The translations under genes were made by a program, and so were the position numbers. From IMG/VR virus record IMGVR_UViG_3300022540_000656, positions 1 through 27,687 of that record: DNA of 27,687 bases, one strand, 5' to 3'. Below are positions 13,885 to 21,053 of this stretch, piece by piece; position 1 is the stretch's first letter; every line of letters starts with the position of its first letter. Below the pieces are notes generated by a model. The model saw only the letters and a list, made by a program, of their open reading frames with translations, was not told the origin of the DNA and searched no databases. Source of the DNA: a virus.

Positions 13885-14526
13885 GTGAAATCAATACAGA
13901 TATATATATTTATTGCAATTCTTCTTATTTTATCCAGTGTGACAATAATCAATGCCGCCGGGGTCCCGCCGTCAACTGAGCCCCGTTATATAATCGACCG
14001 CGAAGGTGATTATTCCAAGGTCACGACATCTGGGGGGCTAGTTGTTGTTTCGACTGATTACGCACACCACGAAAATCACGACGGCAACGCTTATCAGATA
14101 ACCAATTCCGCTACATTGGCATCAGGTGCGGCCAGTAAGATATTCATTAACACGCCCGCCGCGTCTTCCGGCATTGTCCATTTGATATATCAGACAAGGG
14201 CTAGTGGTGAAGCCAATGTGAAACTATATGAATTTACGGAAGTGTCTGATATAGGGACACCGAAGATCCCTGTCAATAAAAACAGGACAAGTTCTAATAT
14301 ATCAGCAACTTCGATATCACTTGCGCCGACCGTTACGGCTCTTGGGAATCTTATCAGTGAAGCCCATTTCGGTTCGGGACAGGCCCAGGGCGGAGAATCA
14401 CGCGGAATACATGAATTTGTATTGAGGCCCTTAACATCTTATTTCCTAAATACCGTATCTGAGGCCGCGAACAATGACACATTTACAGAAATGGACTGGT
14501 ACGAAGACAGCGGGGACGCGCCTTAA
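13885..14526 (+). CDS. secreted head-module protein 2 (Sec signal peptide)
   Basis: This 213-aa protein starts at the GTG at 13885, 4 bases after AAAGGAGG; an in-frame ATG at 13864 overlaps the previous gene and has no site. Residues 1-24 are a signal peptide ending INA. The mature start, AGVPPSTEPRYIIDREGDYSKV, is related to that of the preceding protein. The rest (YAHHENHDGNAYQITN, FINTPAASSGIVHLIYQTRASGEANVKLYEF, GTPKIPVNKNRTSSN, ending EMDWYEDSGD) fits a beta-rich domain that I recall from hypothetical proteins in many phage head regions, usually without a signal peptide. Virion decoration is likely by context; the role of export is unknown. Confidence 0.7.
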   Translation: MKSIQIYIFIAILLILSSVTIINAAGVPPSTEPRYIIDREGDYSKVTTSGGLVVVSTDYAHHENHDGNAYQITNSATLASGAASKIFINTPAASSGIVHLIYQTRASGEANVKLYEFTEVSDIGTPKIPVNKNRTSSNISATSISLAPTVTALGNLISEAHFGSGQAQGGESRGIHEFVLRPLTSYFLNTVSEAANNDTFTEMDWYEDSGDAP

Positions 14527-14846
14527 TGTCCCTGTTCACTGATGATACAACGCGGGCCATGGTGCAGGCCATAGGCTCCGGCGCTAAAGGCACATATGTG
14601 CCGGCAGAGGGCGGCGCAGGAACATCCATAGACGTGGACTTCCGTAATGAGTTCGAGGCGGCCGCCATGTTCGAGGTCTCAGTGGAGGAATCCAACCCCA
14701 TAGCTTTTGTGGTGACCTCGGACCTGACGGGTACTGTCCAGGGGGGCAGGCTTCTCATAGACTCTGTGAATTACTATATCATCGGCCCAGGCCGTCCGGA
14801 TGCCGAAGGAATGACACTCCTTGACCTGAGCGAGGTGCAGCCATGA
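14526..14846 (+). CDS. head-tail joining protein, lambda gpFII-like
   Basis: This 106-aa protein has the pattern of gpFII-like connectors: short helix, then a beta sandwich with VEESNPIAFVVTSDLTGTVQGGRLLIDSVNYYIIGPGRPDAEGMTLLDLSE, where the conserved Y-x-I...PD..GM..L ending is visible. It would close the portal channel and accept the tail. The start is a TAATG overlap with the preceding gene, and its end overlaps the next ATG (ATGA). Confidence 0.75.
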   Translation: MSLFTDDTTRAMVQAIGSGAKGTYVPAEGGAGTSIDVDFRNEFEAAAMFEVSVEESNPIAFVVTSDLTGTVQGGRLLIDSVNYYIIGPGRPDAEGMTLLDLSEVQP

Positions 14847-15115
14847 GTGATACGAATTGTGCAGAGCGTCATGTTAACTGCAAGGATCGCATGGATTCTC
14901 ATGCAAGAGATATCAGAACAAAGTTGCAGAGCAAAACATTTTACTGGATAACTGCATTTATAATTATTAGTCTTTCCGGCAGCTATGCTTATACTCATAA
15001 AGTCGAGGCTAAAACATATGAAAATGAGAAGGAAATTCAGCAGATCGTCACTAAGGAAGATATGGAGAAAATGCAGAAGGCTCTTGTGGATGCCATTAAG
15101 GAGATCAGCCATTAA
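14843..15115 (+). CDS. single-pass membrane protein of the lysis cassette
   Basis: This 90-aa protein has a polar N-terminus with two Cys, one hydrophobic segment at about 33-50 (FYWITAFIIISLSGSYAY), and an acidic coiled-coil-like C-terminal half (EAKTYENEKEIQQIVTKEDMEKMQKAL). This layout fits an i-spanin or a holin accessory protein, but gives no proof. It is coupled to the connector gene (ATGA overlap) and sits directly before the endolysin. Confidence 0.55.
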   Translation: MSDTNCAERHVNCKDRMDSHARDIRTKLQSKTFYWITAFIIISLSGSYAYTHKVEAKTYENEKEIQQIVTKEDMEKMQKALVDAIKEISH

Positions 15116-15689
15116 TAGAAAACGCATAAACGCTTTGTGCATGAAGGCCATAACAATGAATGAAATAGGCGGCAATGCCGACCTTGCATATAAATTCTCG
15201 GACCCTGACGGCGAGCGCGCGGGCAAGTCCGGCTGGTCCTTCGGGCGTGTCCAGTTCGATACCCTCAATAACTTTGACGCGCTTCATTGCCTTGAGGCTT
15301 GCGGGTTCACCATATATGAGGTGGTGGGAATCATCCGCCAGGATATCTCCATGGCCAAGCTGAACGCCAAGCTAAGAGACAAGAGCGCCATCGTTGACCA
15401 GTATGACCGTGCGCACGTAAGCAAGTCCATGCAGCACTGTGAGCGCCTGGTGGACGGTTACGGAATCAAACTGGCCTCTGAAGACGTCATGGTTCATATA
15501 GTGGATTATCATAACCAGTTGTATATGAGCACGGGCGGGCCGCTCCATAAATGGCTCCAGGCACAGTTTAAGCCTGTCACGGCTGAGATGATATTGAACT
15601 TTAAGCTGGAGAAGACGCACTGGGGGCATATACGCTCTGACGATGTGCAGCGCCGCTGGCGTAATATCGAGAGGATACTGGAGGACTGA
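15090..15689 (+). CDS. endolysin, putative lysozyme-like peptidoglycan hydrolase
   Basis: About 180-199 aa depending on the start. The core (MNEIGGNADLAYKFSDPDGERAGKSGWSFGRVQFDTLNNFDALHCLEACGFT, IVDQYDRAHV, HIVDYHNQLYMS, LEKTHWGHIRSDDVQRRW) has the look of lysozyme-fold phage enzymes: an early Glu (NEIGG) as likely catalytic acid and an S-G-W-S-F-G substrate cleft motif. No signal peptide, so release through a holin is expected. The start is uncertain. ATG 15090 has AAGG 10 bases upstream; ATT 15111 has AAGGAG at perfect 7-base spacing and overlaps the previous stop; ATGs at 15141 and 15156 are shorter options. Its place before a holin-like gene supports the role. Confidence 0.7.
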   Translation: MPLRRSAINRKRINALCMKAITMNEIGGNADLAYKFSDPDGERAGKSGWSFGRVQFDTLNNFDALHCLEACGFTIYEVVGIIRQDISMAKLNAKLRDKSAIVDQYDRAHVSKSMQHCERLVDGYGIKLASEDVMVHIVDYHNQLYMSTGGPLHKWLQAQFKPVTAEMILNFKLEKTHWGHIRSDDVQRRWRNIERILED

Positions 15690-15862
15690 TGATAGCTAAG
15701 CATAAAATTATCACTCCAAATTGTCATGAAGTGCAAGGCAGTCCTGAAAAAGCCATTGAAATTGCTTTGCATGAAATTAAACAGAGTGTTATTGATGCCG
15801 TAAAAGGATACGGAGAAGAAGCAAATATTCATATAAAAGTAGAAATAGAGAGGTTATCATGA
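15689..15862 (+). CDS. 57-aa hypothetical protein in the lysis cassette
   Basis: A short gene beginning MIAKHKIITPNCHEVQGSPE, with a helix (KAIEIALHEIKQSVIDAVKGY) and a final beta strand (ANIHIKVEIERLS). It has GGAGG four bases upstream, shares A/TGATG with the endolysin stop and ATGA with the next start, so it is tightly coupled on both sides. Soluble, no family recognised. A small regulator of lysis is possible. Confidence 0.6.
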   Translation: MIAKHKIITPNCHEVQGSPEKAIEIALHEIKQSVIDAVKGYGEEANIHIKVEIERLS

Positions 15863-16095
15863 TAAAGAATTCAAGCGGACGTTTGATGGCGTTAATGATA
15901 ATAACCACATGGCTTGTAATCGCCGTGGTGAGAGCTGTTGACAGTATCGATCCTGAAATAATTGATATTCCCTATGGATGGGCTGCCGCTGCTGTCATGT
16001 TCTACTTCATGCGCAACATGAGCGCCGAAGTACTTCAGGCCATCGTCATGCGTTTTCTGGGCATGAAGCCAGAGCCGAAGGGGCCAAGTGCCTAA
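15859..16095 (+). CDS. putative holin, two membrane segments
   Basis: This 78-aa protein has two hydrophobic segments (about 8-27, RLMALMIITTWLVIAVVRAV, and 39-53, YGWAAAAVMFYFMR) separated by a short acidic turn (DSIDPEIIDI), then a positively charged tail (FLGMKPEPKGPSA). This is the class II holin layout. It would make the inner-membrane hole that releases the endolysin encoded just upstream. GAGAGG lies 5 bases before the ATG. Confidence 0.65.
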   Translation: MIKNSSGRLMALMIITTWLVIAVVRAVDSIDPEIIDIPYGWAAAAVMFYFMRNMSAEVLQAIVMRFLGMKPEPKGPSA

Positions 16096-16636
16096 GCGCA
16101 GAGAAATAATAATTATCGTAATCGCCATACTATGTGCCTCATCGGCTGTGCATGGCTACTTTAACCCGCGTCTTGAGACTCAGACCGTCTATGTGGAGGT
16201 TGATGTGCCCAAGGACGTGGTGAGGGTGGAGACCAGGGAGATCCTCGTGGATCGCGTGGTGGTCAAATGGAAGACCAGGATAATCAAGGTGCTGCCAGAG
16301 CTGCCCGAAAGCATTAAATCTGATAAGACCAAGCAGATCACCGCTGTGGGCGATATACCGCCCTATGCGGGGCATACGCGCGTGGTCGCTGTGTTTGATA
16401 CGGATACGGGTGTAACGTCCCTTACATCAAGACGCAAGTCCCTCCCCTTCTTTTCATCTCTGAATGAGAAGGAGCTGGGCGCGAGGTATGGCCTCAGCGG
16501 TTCTAGCGGCATGGGCTTTGATATCTATGGGCGGTGGACCTTCCTGCGCGTGGGCAGCATCTTCAGTTCCATGTACCTGGAAGGCAATAGTAATTCACAA
16601 TTCAAAGCCATGCTGATGGCGGGGTATAGGTTCTAA
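16088..16636 (+). CDS. membrane-anchored periplasmic protein, spanin-like candidate
   Basis: This 182-aa protein starts at GTG with AAGGGG upstream, overlapping the holin-like gene. A basic KRRE is followed by a hydrophobic anchor (residues 6-21), and then an extended valine-rich, charged periplasmic segment (QTVYVEVDVPKDVVRVETRE...VVVKWKTRIIKV). The last ~60 residues are beta-like and end in aromatic YRF, as do many outer-membrane strands. The Cys after the hydrophobic segment (AILC) does not fit a standard lipobox. Its place after endolysin and holin suggests an envelope-bridging role, but no spanin family is recognised. Confidence 0.5.
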   Translation: MPKRREIIIIVIAILCASSAVHGYFNPRLETQTVYVEVDVPKDVVRVETREILVDRVVVKWKTRIIKVLPELPESIKSDKTKQITAVGDIPPYAGHTRVVAVFDTDTGVTSLTSRRKSLPFFSSLNEKELGARYGLSGSSGMGFDIYGRWTFLRVGSIFSSMYLEGNSNSQFKAMLMAGYRF

Positions 16637-17829
16637 TGGAACTTACCGCCCGCGATAACGCTTCCGGCTACCATGCCAAGTCTAAGTCCATCGGCACGGA
16701 TATTACCGTGGGCGGTAAAGATATCCCTGCGGATAAGTTCGTCCCTGCCATGAACGCATCATTTCATAGTGACGAATATTACCTTGACTTGAATCATATT
16801 GACAGCCCTATGACCGACAGGACGGAGGCGCATGTTGATGGCAAGGTGAAGCACGCTGCAATAGGTGCGGGCGGTCAACGGTTTAATCATGAGTTTTATA
16901 CCACCGATGACAATACCATTAAATGGGATATGCTATTTGATAGCCCTGCTGATGCGCCTGATATAATCCGCTTTAGGATTAAAGCATCAAAGGGGTTGAT
17001 GTTTTTAAAGCAGATAATCAGTCCCGAAGATTTAGCTAATGGTAATCAATATTCAGTGCCAGAAGCAGAGGGGTCATACGCTGTCTATATAGACGGCAAG
17101 CGGGACAATAAATATCAGACAGGTAAGGTCTGTCATATTTACAGCCCGTTTTATATTGACGAGGACGGCAACCGTTCCCCCCTGCTTGATATGAATATCA
17201 CGCCTGATGGCGATAATGCCAAGATGCTTATATTATCCGATACGCCAGAGGTGACGGCATGGAAAAATGACCCTATACGCGCGCGGCATCAGTTAAGGCT
17301 AGACCCTATCCTTGGGTACGATACCGTAGGAGTATTGGTATTTACACAACAGGATTTTATGGAAGGGAATATTTTTACATCTGATGCTAACGGTGGCATT
17401 ATAAATGCTTTGCATATAGCCTTATATCAAGTGGCTACAGCGCCTAGTGATGGGGTTAAATTAGCTGTCTGTGATTGCAACCAGATAAATGGCGATCCAT
17501 CAGGCCAAGCTGTTATTACTCAGGTTGAGGGCGCAGGGTTTGTATCAGATGACTGGAATATAAGTGTTTCAGGGAGTCCCACCATTCAACCAAATACGGA
17601 TTATTATGTGTCTTGGTTAATAGAATCATCTTTGACGCGCATGAAATATGATAGTCTTACCCCACGGATATTATATTTTAAATCGCAGGCGTATGCTGGT
17701 GGATTCTTAGACCCGTTGCCCCTTGGGTTTGCTGGTGTGAACTCAGGGATTATTATCAGCATATGGGCTGATTATGACCCTGTATCCACCGCCGCCATTC
17801 CGCCGCATATATTTGCGAGGGTGCGATGA
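16636..17829 (+). CDS. putative virion structural/adhesin protein
   Basis: This 397-aa protein is a multi-domain beta-rich protein. Residues 1-60 hold a spacer (DNASGYHAKSKSIG). Residues about 75-200 hold FNHEFYTTDDNTIKWDMLFDSPADAPDIIRFRI and GSYAVYIDGKRDNKYQTGKVCHIYSPFYIDEDGNRSPLLDMNI. A boundary follows at LRLDPILGYDTVG. The C-terminal ~170 residues look like a carbohydrate-binding jelly roll (ADYDPVSTAAI near the end). The middle and the DPxxGYDTVG boundary resemble proteins I recall from several tail and head regions of phages, with unknown function. TAATG overlap with the spanin-like gene; the next start overlaps its stop. Confidence 0.6.
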   Translation: MELTARDNASGYHAKSKSIGTDITVGGKDIPADKFVPAMNASFHSDEYYLDLNHIDSPMTDRTEAHVDGKVKHAAIGAGGQRFNHEFYTTDDNTIKWDMLFDSPADAPDIIRFRIKASKGLMFLKQIISPEDLANGNQYSVPEAEGSYAVYIDGKRDNKYQTGKVCHIYSPFYIDEDGNRSPLLDMNITPDGDNAKMLILSDTPEVTAWKNDPIRARHQLRLDPILGYDTVGVLVFTQQDFMEGNIFTSDANGGIINALHIALYQVATAPSDGVKLAVCDCNQINGDPSGQAVITQVEGAGFVSDDWNISVSGSPTIQPNTDYYVSWLIESSLTRMKYDSLTPRILYFKSQAYAGGFLDPLPLGFAGVNSGIIISIWADYDPVSTAAIPPHIFARVR

Positions 17830-18926
17830 TAAGGAATAATGTAGCCGCATACATTCATTACAGCGCATACGATACCGCTAATAGCACGGGCAAGACGGGT
17901 GACGTTGCAAACCATACCCTGAAATTAATTATTGACGGCGTGGTATCCGCGCCTACAAATAGCCCCGCAGAAATAGCAGCGGGTGAATATCGCTTACTAC
18001 TTACAGCCGCCGAAACCAACGGGGCAAAAATAATCACAGTGGCCGGTGTATCAGCCACGGTGGATGTCTACATTATCCCAGCAACGGTTATAACCGACTT
18101 GCTAATATCGGGCGCGGCTTTCGTGGGATGTTATACGGCCTGGGACGCTTCAGCAAACACGCCCAAAACAGGGGACGCAGGAAATCATACATTAACCGTT
18201 GCCCAGGACGCTACAAGCGCAGGAGCAACAAATGCGCCTGCAGAGGTGGACGCCGTGAATGTGCCGGGTCTGTATAAATTAAGCGTAACCTCCGGAGAGG
18301 CTACAGGCAAGGCAGTATCAATTATCGGTACGTCAAGCACGGGGGACGTGAATATTATGCCATCCGAGCTTTCCCCGTTCACTGTGGATTATGGCGCAGA
18401 AGCCGATACATTATCTGGAGTTGTTTATGCGGAAGGAACGCGCACAGGAACCCTTGACCGCTATGCGGTCCCCACCGATGCGGGCGATACCATCCGCCAG
18501 CAGATAATAGACGTTCTGACCACACGGTTTGCCACCATCACCATACTTGGGGGCTATAAGACCGATCTGGGCCAGAACGTGACCCACTGGAGGGCATCCA
18601 CCGCTGACGTGGCACAGGCCAAGCTCCCCCATCTTGGATGGGAGGACGCGAACGAGGACGAGCTGGATGCCACCGTGGGCCAGACGGACCACCTGCTCTC
18701 TATCACATGCAGGATATCCGCCAAGGCGGAGGCCGATATATATAAGGCAAAGGCGGACCTTGTCAAGATGATAGGCACGGATGTGTTTATGTCCGGGTTG
18801 GCAGGCAATACCACCCTGCCCGTGGAGCAGGGAGACGTGCATCAGGGCAGCAAGAAGATATGGACGCAGGAATATAAATTTACTATCGAATATCCTACTG
18901 ACAGATTTAATGAATTCACTCAATAG
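17826..18926 (+). CDS. tail terminator/completion protein fused to two beta domains
   Basis: This 366-aa protein has three parts. Residues about 7-86 and 98-180 are two copies of one beta domain, each with KTGDxxNHTL, then an xxxxGxYxLxxTxxE strand and a final V(Y/N)I(I/M)P. Residues 218-366 are a tail terminator-like module (DTIRQQIIDVLTTRFATITILGGYKTDLGQNVTHWRAS, ending TQEYKFTIEYPTDRFNEF), comparable to lambda gpZ/gpU-type proteins of about 140 aa. Position just before the tail tube agrees. The extra domains probably decorate the tail/neck. ATG overlaps the previous stop (ATGA). Confidence 0.7.
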   Translation: MIRNNVAAYIHYSAYDTANSTGKTGDVANHTLKLIIDGVVSAPTNSPAEIAAGEYRLLLTAAETNGAKIITVAGVSATVDVYIIPATVITDLLISGAAFVGCYTAWDASANTPKTGDAGNHTLTVAQDATSAGATNAPAEVDAVNVPGLYKLSVTSGEATGKAVSIIGTSSTGDVNIMPSELSPFTVDYGAEADTLSGVVYAEGTRTGTLDRYAVPTDAGDTIRQQIIDVLTTRFATITILGGYKTDLGQNVTHWRASTADVAQAKLPHLGWEDANEDELDATVGQTDHLLSITCRISAKAEADIYKAKADLVKMIGTDVFMSGLAGNTTLPVEQGDVHQGSKKIWTQEYKFTIEYPTDRFNEFTQ

Positions 18927-18937
18927 CGAGGGAGACA

Positions 18938-19147
18938 ATGGCAAAGAACGATACAAAAGACAAGAAGACGTCCAAACCCACAGGGAAGAGCTATGTCTGC
19001 ATCTGTGGGCACTCAGAGCCTGTGATCGTTGATGGTGTATACAAGGGCTTTAAGGCCCGCAAACCGAAGGATACAGCGACATTTGATAAGAACCCGGGGC
19101 CATGTTGGCGTCCGGCAAAGATAGAAAAGACCGAGGAGGTGAGCTAG
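18938..19147 (+). CDS. small basic protein with CxCGH motif
   Basis: This 69-aa protein has a Lys/Thr-rich start (MAKNDTKDKKTSKPTGKSY), then VCICGHSEPVIVDGV, and PGPCWRP near the C-terminus, a possible small metal-binding knuckle. GAGGGAG lies 5 bases before the ATG. It ends within the GAGGAGGTGA ribosome site of the tail tube gene. No family recognised; it lies where other siphophages have small tail proteins. Confidence 0.55.
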   Translation: MAKNDTKDKKTSKPTGKSYVCICGHSEPVIVDGVYKGFKARKPKDTATFDKNPGPCWRPAKIEKTEEVS

Positions 19148-20230
19148 ATGGCGACACAGGAGATCAAAAAAGGATGGGATCAGCATTTTATGGCCTCGAC
19201 TTTGGCCGAAGAGGACGGAGGCGTATACAATGCCGGCGTGGCCACGGTGGATGCCACCACCCATACGGCAGGTAAGGGATTCCTGCTGGAGAGAACATGG
19301 GAAGACAGTATCGCAACCGATAAAGAAGAGGTCACAGGCACAGAGCACGGAACCGATCAGGAGATAACCGAGAAGCGCACAGGCGGGACTATCACCTTCC
19401 CCAAGGGTCAGGAGCATTGGATCGGCTTCTTTGCCGCTGCTGTTCTTGGCGCGGAAGTCCTGACCCCTGATGCCGGGGTGCAGGCGTGGCGCCATGCTTT
19501 TACTCCTGTGGTGGAAGGGACGGCTCTCAAGTCATTCCAGTTGCTCCATTCCCTCGGCGGCCAGCAGTACACATATAAGGGCTGCAAGGGAAACTCTCTC
19601 AAGATATCAGGCGAGGAAGAGGGTTATATCTCTGCTGAATTTGCGTGGCTTGGTTCAGGCGCAAGAGCCAAGAGTTCCGAGTCGCTTGTGGCAGCGCCCT
19701 CAAACAACTGGAGCCCCATCAATCTGGCGGATGTCTTTATGGAGAGCGGCGCAGATATCTCCATAACTGCACAGGCAGCATGGGTGCAGGGCGCCGAGAA
19801 CATATCCTCCGCTACTCCGGAGACGATGAACAAGCGGGTCATGTCATGGGAGGTTATCTTCAATAACAATCTGGAGATGATAGCGGGCGCGGGCGGCGAT
19901 GGCGAGCTGCAGGAACTTCAGTATGGACGGCGCACCATAGAACTGAAGCTGGGCCTCAGGTTCAAGGACCAGACCGAACTTGACCACTATCTGGCGCAGG
20001 ATGTATTGGCGCTGGAGATAAACGTCAAGGGCGCATCTATAGGTGACGGCACGTACTTTGAGGGCTTTACTCTGGTGATCCCGCGCTTCAAGCTGAAGAC
20101 ACCGCCCCTGAGCGGTGGTGATCCGGGAGCTACACTGGAGATAGAGCTGGAAGCTGATGTGCAGAACGATGGCACAAACAAGGCATTCCAGCTTAACGTG
20201 TATAACGAGACCGCGACTTATCTGGGTTAG
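19148..20230 (+). CDS. tail tube (major tail) protein
   Basis: This 360-aa protein probably builds the tail tube by hexamer stacking. Supporting patterns include LLHSLGGQQYTYKGCKGNSLKISGEEEGYISAEFAWLGSG near residues 125-170, typical of tube proteins; VMSWEVIFNNNLEMIAGAGG; and RFKDQTELDHYLAQDVLALEINVKG, ending ATLEIELEADVQNDGTNKAFQLNVYN. It is longer than lambda gpV (246). GAGGAGGTGA six bases before the ATG is the strongest ribosome site in the tail region, in line with high expression. Order tube, chaperone, tape measure is conserved. Confidence 0.8.
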   Translation: MATQEIKKGWDQHFMASTLAEEDGGVYNAGVATVDATTHTAGKGFLLERTWEDSIATDKEEVTGTEHGTDQEITEKRTGGTITFPKGQEHWIGFFAAAVLGAEVLTPDAGVQAWRHAFTPVVEGTALKSFQLLHSLGGQQYTYKGCKGNSLKISGEEEGYISAEFAWLGSGARAKSSESLVAAPSNNWSPINLADVFMESGADISITAQAAWVQGAENISSATPETMNKRVMSWEVIFNNNLEMIAGAGGDGELQELQYGRRTIELKLGLRFKDQTELDHYLAQDVLALEINVKGASIGDGTYFEGFTLVIPRFKLKTPPLSGGDPGATLEIELEADVQNDGTNKAFQLNVYNETATYLG

Positions 20231-20325
20231 TAGATAAAGGAGTTCATGACGCGGCCCCGGTGGTTACGCTCCTTTCCACCAGCCCTGACCGGCAGGGGCC
20301 GCTATAACAAAAAGGAGTAGTACAG
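20231..20325 (+). promoter_or_regulatory. leader ORF and anti-SD hairpin before the tail chaperone gene
   Basis: A 24-codon ORF (ATG 20246 to TAG 20318-20320) has its own AAAGGAG at 20236-20242 and is rich in Arg/Pro (MTRPRWLRSF at its start). Its last codons contain the AAAGGAG (20311-20317) that serves the next gene. CTCCTTT at 20269-20275 is exactly complementary to both of these sites and sits in the loop of GGTGG (20259-20263)/CCACC (20276-20280). GCGGCCCC (20251-20258) and GGGGCCGC (20295-20302) close the structure. A translational switch is possible; the leader ATG is only 3 bases from its site. Confidence 0.5.
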
Positions 20326-20691
20326 ATGGATAATGAGAACGATAACACACAGGATACACCGAAGCCGAAGGGCGGCAGCTCATTCAGCAAGAATATAGTA
20401 ATTGAATATGCTGGCGGCGGCGAGATACATCTGAATCGGCCCACAGTTCAGCAGCTGAATGCTTTTAACAAGGATTCAAGACCTAAAGGTCGTAAGCTCA
20501 ACATGGAGAACGCTGATATCGAGGGCGCAAGAGTCAAGCTCTTTGATAAGCTGTTCATCAAGATAGTCAATTTTATTGACGATGCTGGCAACCGTATCCC
20601 CGAGGATAAGTTGGAGCATATCCCTGATGACGAGAAGACGCATATCATTACGCAGGCAGTACAGGTCAAGGAGATTGACATAAAAAACTGA
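20326..20691 (+). CDS. tail assembly chaperone, short form (gpG-like)
   Basis: This 121-aa protein helps tape measure and tube assemble and is not usually found in virions. Lys/Asp-rich N-terminus, then IEYAGGGEIHLNRPTVQQLNAFNK, followed by helices and the end VQVKEIDIKN. I recognise it by position between tail tube and tape measure and by the frameshift signal at its end, not by strong motifs. AAAAAGGAG lies 8 bases upstream of the ATG. Confidence 0.75.
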   Translation: MDNENDNTQDTPKPKGGSSFSKNIVIEYAGGGEIHLNRPTVQQLNAFNKDSRPKGRKLNMENADIEGARVKLFDKLFIKIVNFIDDAGNRIPEDKLEHIPDDEKTHIITQAVQVKEIDIKN

Positions 20692-21053
20692 TAACGGCCT
20701 TCCGTTTATATTTTAAGCGTGCGGACAGGCCATATGGATGTGATGATTGTATAGACGAATACGAGGCGGCAGCAGAGGAGAATAGCCCGGAGGGGCTGAT
20801 TAGCATTAAAGAGGGTATTGAGCAACGGTGCGAACCATGCGCCTGGGAGGATGCAAACTATGAGCCGGACGAGCTTGATGTTCTGGAAGAGCTGAATGAT
20901 ATTATGCTCCTTCAGGATGCCGGAAAGCCCATAGAGGCGGATGCGCTGACAGACAGGAAGTGGCATATACTCAGGATACTCAAGGCGGAGCGTTTGGAGA
21001 TAAGCAGAGAACGATCTAAACCAGAGGGAGAGCATGGCAACCAGCATTATTAA
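20326..21053 (+). CDS. tail assembly chaperone, -1 frameshift product (gpGT-like)
   Basis: Slippage by -1 on A AAA AAC (20682-20688) joins the short form to a second open frame from CTG 20688 to TAA 21051-21053, giving a product of about 242 aa. The extension (LITAFRFYFKRADRPYGCDDC..., CEPCAWEDANYEPDELDVLEELNDIMLLQ) has no start codon of its own at its beginning, has good coding character and fills the gap before the tape measure gene, which it overlaps by 20 bases. The two CxxC pairs may bind zinc. In lambda, the gpGT fusion links the chaperone to the tape measure and tube proteins. Confidence 0.85.
20682..20731 (+). promoter_or_regulatory. -1 programmed ribosomal frameshift signal
   Basis: The heptamer A AAA AAC (20682-20688) is in the correct phase of the chaperone frame, one codon before its TGA. 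After a 7-base spacer, GGCCTTCCG (20696-20704) pairs with CGGA and AGGCC (20722-20725 and 20727-20731, one bulged C) around a 17-base loop, a stimulatory stem. Confidence 0.88.
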
